Shown one piece after another: positions 51,644-59,900 of a stretch of 64,000 bases of DNA. Below the pieces are notes generated by a model. The model was not told where the DNA came from. It saw only the letters and a program-made list of their open reading frames with translations, and made no database searches. The position numbers were made by a program, and so were the translations under genes. Origin of the DNA: Labedella endophytica. Its GTDB lineage: Bacteria > Actinomycetota > Actinomycetes > Actinomycetales > Microbacteriaceae. The stretch lies in assembly GCF_003990045.1 (NCBI RefSeq), contig NZ_RZGZ01000006.1:1-64000 (forward strand). Direction: 5' to 3'. Position 1 is the stretch's first letter. The number at the start of each line of letters is the position of its first letter.

Positions 51644-53497
51644 TCACGCGACACCGTCCTGCAGGCGTCGCCGTTCGTCTCCGAGGGCGACGAGTCGCCT
51701 CTGGAGATCGCGCGATGCGTCGCGGTCCGCGGGGTCGCTGCGCTGGATCATCCGGCGCAGCTCGGCCTCGCGCTGGAGGAGGTCGCGTTCGACGAGCGAG
51801 GTGGCGATACCCCGGACGTAGCCGGCGAAGCGGTCGCCGTCCCGTTGCGGGATCGGCGCGACGGCGAGCTGGCGAACGAACGGCCGGTAGGGCTCCGGAA
51901 GCGATTCGGCGACGCGGAGGAACCACTCCGGCGTTCCGAAGAGGTCCATGCTCGCGGCGAGGGCGTCGCGCACGAGGGCGAGCGTCGGATTGTCGATGCG
52001 CGTGTGGATGGCGGATTCCACGAGCTCGCGCCCGACGAGGTCCGGGTGCTGCACGATCGCCATCAGGGCATCCCGCTCGAGGCGCGTCGCCGGGTCGGAC
52101 GGCAGGTCGCGCAAGGACGCGGCGCGCTCGGCCACGGTGACGAGATCCACGGGTTCGCCGAGGGACGGCGCCGAGGACCGTCGCGAGGCGTCCCGAACGG
52201 CCCGCGACACCTCGTCGAGGTCCACTCCGAGCCGACCGGCGAGCACGCGGGCGTATCCGGGACGGATGGACGGATCGCGGATCTCGGCGACGATCGGGGC
52301 CGCCTTCCGCAGGGCCGCGACGCGCCCCTCGACGGTATCGAGATCGTAGTCGGCGAGCACCTGACGGATCACGAACTCGAACATCGGTTCCTTGGCCTCG
52401 ATGAGGCCGCGCACGGCTCCGTCACCGTGGGCGAGGCGGAGGTCGCACGGGTCGAGCCCGTCGCGCCCGATCGCCACGTAGGTCTGTGCGGAGAACCGCT
52501 TCTCCTCGCTGAAGGCCCGGAGTGCGGCCTTCTGGCCGGCGGCATCGGGATCGAAGGTGAAGATCACCTCTCCCCCGCTCGAGTCGTCGCCCATGACACG
52601 GCGAAGGACCTTGATGTGATCGACGCCGAAGGAGGTGCCGCACGTGGCGACGGCCGTTCCGACGCCCGCGAGGTGGGCCGCCATGACGTCGGTGTAGCCC
52701 TCGACGACGACGACGCGATGGCCTCGGGAGATCTCGCGCTTGGCCAGATCCAGGCCGTAGAGGACCTGGCCCTTGTGGTAGACGGCCGTCTCCGGTGTGT
52801 TCAGGTACTTCGGACCCTTGTCGTCGTCGAGCAGCCGGCGGGCACCGAACCCCACCGTCTGGCCCGTCACATCGCGGATCGGCCAGACAAGTCGCCCGCG
52901 GAAGCGGTCGTACGCTCCGCGATCTCCCTGCGAGACGAGCCCGGACGCGATGATCTCATCGCGCGAGAACCCGCGACCCTGCAGCATCTTCGTGAGCTGA
53001 TCCCAGCTCTGGGGGGCGAAGCCCACACCGAAGCGGGCGGCGGCGGCGGAATCGAAACCGCGTTCGCCGAGGAATCGACGTCCGGGGTCGGCCGTCGCCG
53101 TGTGCAACTGCTCCTGGAACCACTGCTCCGCCGCGGTGTTCGCCGCGAGCAGCCGCGCGCGCTTGGGACCGTCCTCGTCGGGTCCGCCGCCGTCCTCGTA
53201 GTGCAGCGTCAGGCCGATCCGTGCGGCGAGCCGCTCGATCGCCTCGGTGAAGGTGACGTGGTCGATCTTGCGCAGGAACGAGATGACGTCGCCCGACTCG
53301 CCGCACCCGAAGCAGTGGTAGAAACCCACCTGCGGTCGAACGTGGAAGCTCGGGCTGCGTTCGTCGTGGAAGGGACAAAGCCCCTTCATCGACCCGACGC
53401 CCGCACTCTTGAGGCTCACGTGATCGCCCACGATGTCGGCGATGTTCGTCCGCGACTTCACCTCGTCGATGTCGCTCTGTCGAATCCGCCCTGCCAT
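51644..53497 (-). CDS. dnaG: DNA primase
   Basis: 617 residues. Zinc ribbon CPFHDERSPSF...YHCFGCGESGD at about 40-65, RNA polymerase core with TOPRIM VVVEGYTDVM and DPDAAGQKA, and a C-terminal helicase-binding region. Lays RNA primers for replication. Starts 10 bp after dgt. Confidence 0.96.
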   Translation of the reverse strand: MAGRIRQSDIDEVKSRTNIADIVGDHVSLKSAGVGSMKGLCPFHDERSPSFHVRPQVGFYHCFGCGESGDVISFLRKIDHVTFTEAIERLAARIGLTLHYEDGGGPDEDGPKRARLLAANTAAEQWFQEQLHTATADPGRRFLGERGFDSAAAARFGVGFAPQSWDQLTKMLQGRGFSRDEIIASGLVSQGDRGAYDRFRGRLVWPIRDVTGQTVGFGARRLLDDDKGPKYLNTPETAVYHKGQVLYGLDLAKREISRGHRVVVVEGYTDVMAAHLAGVGTAVATCGTSFGVDHIKVLRRVMGDDSSGGEVIFTFDPDAAGQKAALRAFSEEKRFSAQTYVAIGRDGLDPCDLRLAHGDGAVRGLIEAKEPMFEFVIRQVLADYDLDTVEGRVAALRKAAPIVAEIRDPSIRPGYARVLAGRLGVDLDEVSRAVRDASRRSSAPSLGEPVDLVTVAERAASLRDLPSDPATRLERDALMAIVQHPDLVGRELVESAIHTRIDNPTLALVRDALAASMDLFGTPEWFLRVAESLPEPYRPFVRQLAVAPIPQRDGDRFAGYVRGIATSLVERDLLQREAELRRMIQRSDPADRDASRDLQRRLVALGDERRRLQDGVA

Positions 53498-53507
53498 GAC
53501 GTGAATT

Positions 53508-54803
53508 CTAGCCGCGCGAGAGGTCGCCGGGTCCGGATGCGGCCGTGCTCAGGGGACGGCCGCGCTCGATCCACGCGATGACCGCCTGATCGGTGAGGCT
53601 CGCCACCTGGTCGACGACCACGCGGCGCCGGGCGACGTCGTCCGCTGCCAGGTCCCATTCGTGGCGATGGCCCGTGTCGAGACCGGCGCCACCCGTCTCG
53701 TAGAGCGCGTCTGCGATGGTCGTGAGCATGTCCCGCTGGTGGGCGTACACCGGCTGGCGCGGCTCGCTCGTCATCACGTACGCGCCCACGACTCCCTTGA
53801 GGACCGCGATCTCCGCTGCGATCTCGTCGGGCACGACGACGTCGGCCCCGAAGCGGGCGAGCGAGGACTGCGGGAAGGCCTCACGGGTGGCGGCGACTGC
53901 GGAGCCCGCGAAACGCCCGATCATCTGGCTCGTGAAGTTCTTGAGCTTCGCGAGATCGCGACGGGAGGCGTCCCAGCTCGTGACCCACACGTCGAAACCC
54001 GCGAGGCGATCGAACGCCGCCGCGAGGTCGTCCTCGCCGAAACGGGGACCGTTCCATTCACGGATGGCGTGGATGAGCGCATCGTGTCCCGCGCGTGCGT
54101 TGAGGAAGGCCGGGTCGATGAACTGACCGACGACGGCGTCCTCGAAGTCGTGCACCGAGTACGCGATGTCGTCCGAGAGGTCCATGACCTGGGCCTCGAT
54201 GCACGGCGTGCGCTCGGGGGCGCCCCGTCGCACCCACTCGAACGCGGCGCGGTCGTCCTCGTAGAACCCGAACTTCTCTCGTCCACCGGGGTCCGGGGTC
54301 GACGCGGACGCGGGCCACGGATACTTGCAGCTCGCGTCGAGGCTCGCTCGCGTGAGGTTGAGTCCGTAGCTGCGGTCGTCGTCGCCGAAGACCTTCGGCT
54401 CGAGGCGGGTGAGGATGCGCAGTGTCTGGGCGTTTCCCTCGAAACCGCCCACGTCGGCGGCCCATTCCGAGAGAGCGCGTTCGCCGTTGTGGCCGAACGG
54501 CGGGTGCCCGAGGTCGTGCGCGAGGCACGCGGTGTCGACGATGTCGGGGTCGAGGCCGAGGCTCGTCGCGAGCTCACGACCGACCTGCGCGACCTCGAGC
54601 GAGTGCGTCAGCCGGTTGCGGGCGAAGTCGAGGCCGGCCGTCGGCGAGAGGACCTGGGTCTTCGCCGCGAGCCGACGGAGGGAACTCGAATGCAGGAGGC
54701 GTGCGCGGTCGCGGGCGAAGTCGCTGCGGCGCGATGAGTGCTCCTCGGGCAGCCACCGTTCGGTGTCGAACGTCCCGTACTGCCCGTCCGTGTCAGAGAC
54801 CAC
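53508..54803 (-). CDS. dgt: Deoxyguanosinetriphosphate triphosphohydrolase-like protein
   Basis: 431 residues, HD-domain. RLTHSLEVAQVGRE (first His), HDLGHPPFGHNGE (HD pair) and SDDIAYSVHDFEDAV (metal Asp). dNTPase that hydrolyses dNTPs to nucleoside and triphosphate. Start GTG 54803, 5 bp after dus; conserved dgt-dnaG pair of actinobacteria. Confidence 0.94.
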   Translation of the reverse strand: MVSDTDGQYGTFDTERWLPEEHSSRRSDFARDRARLLHSSSLRRLAAKTQVLSPTAGLDFARNRLTHSLEVAQVGRELATSLGLDPDIVDTACLAHDLGHPPFGHNGERALSEWAADVGGFEGNAQTLRILTRLEPKVFGDDDRSYGLNLTRASLDASCKYPWPASASTPDPGGREKFGFYEDDRAAFEWVRRGAPERTPCIEAQVMDLSDDIAYSVHDFEDAVVGQFIDPAFLNARAGHDALIHAIREWNGPRFGEDDLAAAFDRLAGFDVWVTSWDASRRDLAKLKNFTSQMIGRFAGSAVAATREAFPQSSLARFGADVVVPDEIAAEIAVLKGVVGAYVMTSEPRQPVYAHQRDMLTTIADALYETGGAGLDTGHRHEWDLAADDVARRRVVVDQVASLTDQAVIAWIERGRPLSTAASGPGDLSRG

Positions 54804-54808
54804 GCGCG

Positions 54809-55990
54809 TCAGCCACCGCTCGTGTCGAGTTCGGCCTCGGAGAGGTCGCTCGCCTCCTGCGTCGCGAGCGCCCGCGACGCGAGCCAGTTCTCCGGGAGCA
54901 CGGGTCGTTTCGGCGTTCCGGCCCGGCCGCGCGGGCCCTCGGCGTCGGCCCCCGGGTAGGGAGCGTCGAGCGGGAGGGAGTCCAGCAGCTCGTCGAGCTG
55001 GTCGAGCGATTCGACCATGGCGAGGCGGGTCCGGAGATCGCCGCCGACGGGGTAGCCCTTGAAGTACCAGGCGACGTGCTTGCGGATGTCGCGGCAGCCG
55101 CGCTCTTCGCTGTCGAAGAACTCGGCGAGGAGTTCCGCATGGCGTCGGAAGGTGCCGGCGACCTGCCGCAGATCCGGAGTGTGGCGCGTGTCGGATCCTG
55201 TGAACACCGCCGCGAGATCGCCGAAGAGCCACGGGCGACCGAGGCAGCCGCGACCGACGACGACGCCGTCGCAGCCGGTCTCGTCCATCATGCGGAGGGC
55301 GTCCTCGCCCGACCAGATGTCGCCGTTGCCGAGGACCGGGACCGTCGACACCGTCTCCTTCAAGCGCGTGATCGCGGACCAGTCGGCGTTCCCGGAGTAG
55401 AACTCGCTCGCGGTGCGCGCGTGGAGCGCGATGCTCGAGACGCCCGCGCCCTCGGCGATGCGACCGGCCTCGAGGTAGGTGAGGTGATCGGGATCGATGC
55501 CCTTGCGCATCTTGATCGTGAGCGGCACGTCCCCAGCCGCCGAAACGGCGTTCTCGACGATGTCGCGGAAGAGGTCGAGCTTCCACGGGAGCGCCGCGCC
55601 GCCGCCCTTGCGGGTGACCTTCGGGACCGGGCAGCCGAAGTTGAGGTCGATGTGGTCGGCTCGGTCCTCGTCGACGAGGATGGTGACCGCTTCGCGCACC
55701 GTCTTCGGGTCCACGCCGTAGAGCTGGATGCTCCGCGGGGTCTCGGACTCGTGATGGGTGATCAGTCGCATCGTCTCGGGGGTGCGCTCGACGAGGGCGC
55801 GGGACGTGATCATCTCGCTCACGTAGAGGCCGGCGCCGAACTCGCGGCACAGCCGGCGGAACGCGGTGTTGGTGATGCCGGCCATCGGCGCGAGCACCAC
55901 GGGGACGTCGAGTCGGAGCGGTCCGATCTCGAGCGCAGCGGGCTGCGGAGCCGATGCGGGCCGCTCGCCTATCGTTGAAGTCATCGTCAT
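54809..55990 (-). CDS. dus: tRNA-dihydrouridine synthase
   Basis: 393 residues, FMN TIM barrel. APMAGITNTAFR, NFGCPVPKVTRKGGGAAL (catalytic Cys), LHARTA, GNGDIWS and GRGCLGRPW are intact. Reduces uridine in the tRNA D-loop. The start may be ATG 55990 or, with better ribosome-site spacing, 55984. First of dus-dgt-dnaG-ABC. Confidence 0.94.
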   Translation of the reverse strand: MTMTSTIGERPASAPQPAALEIGPLRLDVPVVLAPMAGITNTAFRRLCREFGAGLYVSEMITSRALVERTPETMRLITHHESETPRSIQLYGVDPKTVREAVTILVDEDRADHIDLNFGCPVPKVTRKGGGAALPWKLDLFRDIVENAVSAAGDVPLTIKMRKGIDPDHLTYLEAGRIAEGAGVSSIALHARTASEFYSGNADWSAITRLKETVSTVPVLGNGDIWSGEDALRMMDETGCDGVVVGRGCLGRPWLFGDLAAVFTGSDTRHTPDLRQVAGTFRRHAELLAEFFDSEERGCRDIRKHVAWYFKGYPVGGDLRTRLAMVESLDQLDELLDSLPLDAPYPGADAEGPRGRAGTPKRPVLPENWLASRALATQEASDLSEAELDTSGG

Positions 55991-56010
55991 GTCCCTCTCA
56001 TTCTCCCAGA

Positions 56011-56016
56011 TAGGAC
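56011..56016 (+). promoter_or_regulatory. -10 element (TAGGAC) for ybaK-like gene
   Basis: Eight bases before the ATG at 56025, in a 34-bp divergent intergenic region with dus. Confidence 0.35.
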
Positions 56017-56024
56017 ACCGCCCC

Positions 56025-56534
56025 ATGGTCGCATCGCACGACGGTTCCGCACCGGACCACGACTCCCCCACCGGAACGGAGGCCATGCGGGCGCACGCGG
56101 CGGCGCTCGGGCTCGACGTGGAGGTCGTCACACGCCCCGCTGCCCGCAGTCTCGCGGAGGCCGCCGAGTTGCTCGGGATCGAGCCGGGTGACATCGTGAA
56201 ATCCCTCGTCGTCCGCCGTTCCGACGGCGAGTACCTCTTCGCCCTCGTCCCCGGAGGACGGAAGATCGACTGGGCGAAGCTCCGAGGCGCCGTGGGCATC
56301 AATCGTCTGTCACTGCCGGATGCCGATCAGGCGAAGGCGGCCACCGGATACGAGCGCGGCACCATCACACCGCTCGGGAGCACGACGGCGTGGCCCGTCT
56401 ACGCCGACGAACGCATCCGTGGTCGTCGGGTGGCTCTCGGCGGTGGCGCCCACGGCCTCAGTACCTTCGTCGACGGGGACGCACTGCTGGCCGCCCTCGA
56501 CGCGACGGTCTCGGATATCACCGCGGAGGAGTGA
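56025..56534 (+). CDS. YbaK/EbsC-type aminoacyl-tRNA deacylase
   Basis: 169 residues, YbaK fold. DIVKSLVVRR (conserved Lys), LFALVPGGRKIDW, TGYERGTITPLG and HGLSTFVDGD. Trans-editing enzyme that clears misacylated tRNA, probably Cys- or Ala-tRNA-Pro. Its 3' end overlaps the small convergent ORF by 17 bp. Confidence 0.9.
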   Translation: MVASHDGSAPDHDSPTGTEAMRAHAAALGLDVEVVTRPAARSLAEAAELLGIEPGDIVKSLVVRRSDGEYLFALVPGGRKIDWAKLRGAVGINRLSLPDADQAKAATGYERGTITPLGSTTAWPVYADERIRGRRVALGGGAHGLSTFVDGDALLAALDATVSDITAEE

Positions 56535-56661
56535 CGCCCGCAGTCTCCGTCAGGGGTTCGCTGCTCGGGAGGAGGCACGCGTCGCCCTCGCACGCGTCCT
56601 GCGTCGGCGCCACGAACGTGAACCCGCCGAGCGGGGCGGACAGGCGGTCCGTCGACGTCAC
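56518..56661 (-). CDS. Small ORF of 47 residues coupled to the DsbA-like gene
   Basis: GTG at 56661 overlaps the preceding stop (GTGA), the translational coupling used by other pairs in this window. Sequence features: RLSAPLGGFTFVAPTQ and a CEGDAC pair. No signal peptide or membrane helix. I do not recognise the family. Real but uncharacterised is the most likely reading; a chance frame remains possible. Confidence 0.5.
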   Translation of the reverse strand: MTSTDRLSAPLGGFTFVAPTQDACEGDACLLPSSEPLTETAGVTPPR

Positions 56662-57362
56662 GACCCCGCTCCCTCGGACACCGGGGACGGCACCGCGGAG
56701 CGTTCGCGCTCGGCGTGAGCGAGGGCAGAGGCGAACGTCGCCGGCTCCTGAGCGCCGGAGAGCGCCCACTTCCCGTCGATGACGAAGAAGGGGACGCCGT
56801 TGATCCCGAGTTCCCTCGCCTGCGCCTCGTCCGCGAGGACGTCCGCGCGGAAGGTGTGGTCGCGGAGCGCCGTGGCCGCTTCCTCGGGATCGAGACCGAT
56901 CTCGGTCGCGAGGGCGACGAGCTCGTCCTCGCGGCCGAGGTGGCGGCCCTCGGTGAAGTAGGCGCGCATGAGCCGCTCCGTCATCTCGAGCTGCACACCC
57001 TGGGCGGCGGCGAAATGGATGAGCTCGTGCGCGAGGACCGTGTTCGTGTGCTTGAGCATGTCGAACCGGTACTCGAGGCCGACCGAGGCGGCGATACCCG
57101 TGACGTGGTCGAGCATCTGTCGGGCCTGACCGGCGTCGATGCCCTTGTGGCGCGCGAGGTAGTCCGCCTCGTCGCCCTCGAAGTCCTCCGGGGTGTCGGG
57201 CGACAGCTCGAAACTGTGGAAGACGAGGTCGACAGCCGGAGTGGTGCCCTCACCGGCCTCGCGCCACGCAGCCTCCCCCGCTTCGAATCGTCGCTTGCCG
57301 ATGTAGCACCACGGGCAGGCGATGTCGGACCAGACGTCGACGCGGAGGTTCTCTGAGCTCAT
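56658..57362 (-). CDS. DsbA-family oxidoreductase (FrnE-like)
   Basis: 234 residues, thioredoxin fold with helical insertion. CPWC active site in DIACPWCYIGKRRFE near residues 15-18 and the cis-Pro motif GVPFFVID near 184. No signal peptide, so cytoplasmic, as for FrnE polyketide-associated and 2-hydroxychromene-isomerase-like relatives. 28 bp after uppS. Confidence 0.9.
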   Translation of the reverse strand: MSSENLRVDVWSDIACPWCYIGKRRFEAGEAAWREAGEGTTPAVDLVFHSFELSPDTPEDFEGDEADYLARHKGIDAGQARQMLDHVTGIAASVGLEYRFDMLKHTNTVLAHELIHFAAAQGVQLEMTERLMRAYFTEGRHLGREDELVALATEIGLDPEEAATALRDHTFRADVLADEAQARELGINGVPFFVIDGKWALSGAQEPATFASALAHAERERSAVPSPVSEGAGS

Positions 57363-57390
57363 GCTCGGGGAAACCCTCCGGGGCGTCGTG

Positions 57391-58224
57391 CTATTCCTGC
57401 GGCTCAGCGACCCCGGCCGATTCGGCCGTCGGCTTGTCGACGGCTCCCCCGAACCGGCGGTCGCGCGACGCGTATATGCGTGCGGCGTGCCAGAGGTCGG
57501 TCCGGGTGAAGTCGGGCCAGAGGGTGTCGAGGAAGACCATCTCGGCGTAGGCGCTCTGCCAGAGGAGGAAGTTGCTCGTGCGCTGTTCGCCCGAACTCCG
57601 CACGAAGAGATCGACGTCGGGCATGTCGGGAAGGTACAGCGCGCGTCCGATCGTCTTCTCGGAGATGCCGGAGGGCTTGAGGCGACCGGCCTTGACCTCC
57701 TCGGCGAGGCCGCGGACCGCGTCGGCGATCTCTGTCCGACCGCCGTAATTGACGCACATCGTGAGCGTGAGGGTGGAATTGCCGGCTGTGAGGGCCTCGG
57801 CGTACTCGAGCTCGGAGATGACGGAACGCCAGAGCTTCGGTCGCCGTCCGGCCCAACGGATACGCACACCCCACTCGTTGAGCTGGTCGCGTCGCCGGTG
57901 GAGCACATCGCGGTTGTAGCCCATGAGGAACCGCACCTCGTCGGGAGACCTCGACCAGTTCTCGGTGGAGAAGGCGTAGACGCTGAGATGCTTGACGCCG
58001 AGCTGGATCGCTCCGGCGACGACATCGAGGAGGGCCGCCTCTCCCGCCCGGTGCCCCTCGATCCGCGTCTGCCCCCGCTTGTTCGCCCAGCGGCCGTTGC
58101 CGTCCATCACGATCGCGATGTGATTCGGGACGAGGCGCTTCGGCAGCTCCGGCGGGTAGACACCCGTCCAATCGAGGGGACGGTACGGCACGGCGTCGCG
58201 GTGGGTGAAGGGCTTCGGCGTCAT
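57391..58224 (-). CDS. uppS: Isoprenyl transferase (undecaprenyl diphosphate synthase type)
   Basis: 277 residues, cis-prenyltransferase. [14 protein letters not shown] (catalytic Asp), FSTENWSR, and [20 protein letters not shown]. Condenses isopentenyl units to the C50-C55 lipid carrier for wall synthesis; UppP in this window recycles it. ATG overlaps recO stop by 4 bp. Confidence 0.95.
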   Translation of the reverse strand: MTPKPFTHRDAVPYRPLDWTGVYPPELPKRLVPNHIAIVMDGNGRWANKRGQTRIEGHRAGEAALLDVVAGAIQLGVKHLSVYAFSTENWSRSPDEVRFLMGYNRDVLHRRRDQLNEWGVRIRWAGRRPKLWRSVISELEYAEALTAGNSTLTLTMCVNYGGRTEIADAVRGLAEEVKAGRLKPSGISEKTIGRALYLPDMPDVDLFVRSSGEQRTSNFLLWQSAYAEMVFLDTLWPDFTRTDLWHAARIYASRDRRFGGAVDKPTAESAGVAEPQE

Positions 58225-58958
58225 GAGGTGATCTGCCTCCTGTCGAGGTGGGCGAGCGATCGGAGTCCACGCTCGAGGTGCCACTGGGTGTAGGCGGCCG
58301 TGACGCCGCTCGCCCGGCGGCGTACCGGATCCGGGCTGTCATCGGCGAGCCCCCAGTCGCCCGTGAGCAGGGCCGAGAGGAGACCGAGCGTATCGTCGTC
58401 GAGGCGCGGGCTGCCGGAGGGCGCACAGTCGTCGCACACGACGCCGCCCAACTGCACGACGGCGTGCGAGTGCGGCCCGGGCGCCTGGCACCGCGAGCAG
58501 TCGAAGAAGCTCGGCGCCCATCCGGCGAGGGACAGCGACCGCAGCAGATAGGCGTCGAGGACGAGCGCGGGATCGTGGTCTCGTCGGGAGAGGGAACGCA
58601 GTGCACCGACGAGCAACAAGTACTGCTGGAGCTGCGGCTCGGAGTCCGTCAGTCGATCGGCCGTCTCGACGATGGCGTTGGCCGCGGTGTAGCTCGGATA
58701 GTCCGCGACGATCTCGGCTCCGTAGGACCCGAGGGTCTCCGCCTGGTTCACGATGTCGAGGCTGCGTCCCTCGTAGAGCTGCAGGTCGGCGACCATGAAC
58801 GGCTCGAGGCGCGATCCGAACTTGGAGGAGGTGCGGCGGACGCCCTTCGCCACGGCGCGCACCTTGCCGTGCTGCTTCGTGAGCAGCGTGACGATGCGGT
58901 CGGCTTCACCGAGCTTCGTCGTGCGGAGCACGACGCCTTCGTCTCGGTATACGGGCAT
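58221..58958 (-). CDS. recO: DNA repair protein RecO
   Basis: 245 residues. N-terminal OB fold ([24 protein letters not shown]), helical C-domain and a zinc site CSRC...CDDC near residues 150-177. Loads RecA with RecR. Leaderless: GATAAT 6 nt before the ATG. Operon recO-uppS-dsbA-small ORF. Confidence 0.94.
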   Translation of the reverse strand: MPVYRDEGVVLRTTKLGEADRIVTLLTKQHGKVRAVAKGVRRTSSKFGSRLEPFMVADLQLYEGRSLDIVNQAETLGSYGAEIVADYPSYTAANAIVETADRLTDSEPQLQQYLLLVGALRSLSRRDHDPALVLDAYLLRSLSLAGWAPSFFDCSRCQAPGPHSHAVVQLGGVVCDDCAPSGSPRLDDDTLGLLSALLTGDWGLADDSPDPVRRRASGVTAAYTQWHLERGLRSLAHLDRRQITS

Positions 58959-58964
58959 ACGTCG

Positions 58965-58970
58965 ATTATC
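58965..58970 (-). promoter_or_regulatory. -10 element (GATAAT) for recO, leaderless type
   Basis: Six bases before the ATG at 58958. Confidence 0.5.
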
Positions 58971-59086
58971 CCCGTTCCCTGGGGTGCCGGGTCCGCCGCG
59001 ACGCGCCAGCGACGGCCGATTCCCGGGAGGCTCGTCGGGCAGGAACGAGCGTCCCGGGAGCCGCTGCGCCGTGGCACGATGGTGCC

Positions 59087-59746
59087 GTGTCACCGCTCTT
59101 CACCATCCCCCTCTGGATCGACCTCGCGGCCGTGGCCGTCGGCGGCGTCCAGGGTGCGATGTTCGCGGCGCGCTTCACCGACAACCGGCTCGACCTGCTG
59201 GGTGTCGGGATCATCGGGATCGTGGTCGGGCTCGGCGGCGGGTTCGGTCGCGACATCCTCCTCGGCCTGCCTCCCGCCGCCCTGCAATCGAACGGCTACC
59301 TCATCGTGGCGTCGGCGGCTGCCCTCCTCGGGATGCTGCTCCTGCAGGTCTTCTCGCGGCTCGGCCCCGTCATCATCGGCCTCGACGCCCTGACGATCGG
59401 GCTCTTCGGCGCGATCGGATCCTCGAAGGCCCTCGCCCTGGGTCTGCCCGAGGTCCCCGCGATCTTCGTCGGGGTCGTCGCGGCGGTCGGTGGGAGCGTG
59501 GTGCGCGACGTCATGTTGAACCTCCCCGTCGCGCTCATGCACGTGGGTTCGCTCTACGCCGTCGCGGCGGCCGCCGGCACGACGACGCTCGTCGTCGCGG
59601 CGAGCCTCGGGCTTCCGGTGGGGGTCGCCGCGATCGCGTGCGTCCTCGTGACGACCCTCCTGCGCGTGCTCGCGATCAGCTTCGGCTGGAGCCTGCCAGA
59701 GCAGCGGGCGCTCGCCGGCTGGCGCTCCTGGCGTCGCCGCCGCTGA
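59087..59746 (+). CDS. TRIC-type cation channel family protein
   Basis: 219 residues, seven membrane helices in two repeats. Each repeat carries the GGxxRD motif of the family ([11 protein letters not shown] and [10 protein letters not shown]). Prokaryotic TRIC homologues conduct monovalent cations; the physiological role is unclear. GTG start, convergent with phoX. Confidence 0.88.
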   Translation: MSPLFTIPLWIDLAAVAVGGVQGAMFAARFTDNRLDLLGVGIIGIVVGLGGGFGRDILLGLPPAALQSNGYLIVASAAALLGMLLLQVFSRLGPVIIGLDALTIGLFGAIGSSKALALGLPEVPAIFVGVVAAVGGSVVRDVMLNLPVALMHVGSLYAVAAAAGTTTLVVAASLGLPVGVAAIACVLVTTLLRVLAISFGWSLPEQRALAGWRSWRRRR

Positions 59747-59792
59747 CCCGCCGCGTCCGTCCCTCCGTCCCGAGCTTGAATCGGCCCGCAAC

Positions 59793-59852
59793 TGCGTACG
59801 CAACTGCCTCCTGCTGGTGAGAATTCACCCGCAGGAGGCAGTTGCGTACGCA
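59793..59852. terminator. Long hairpin between TRIC and phoX genes
   Basis: Perfect 22-bp arms (59793-59814, 59831-59852) containing the palindrome gcgtacgc, plus 5 inner base pairs. It probably ends both convergent transcripts, though no T-tract is present. Confidence 0.75.
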
Positions 59853-59900
59853 AGACCCTGAACGATCAGCGTGATCAGGGGTGAGCCCCCGGCGCGGCCC

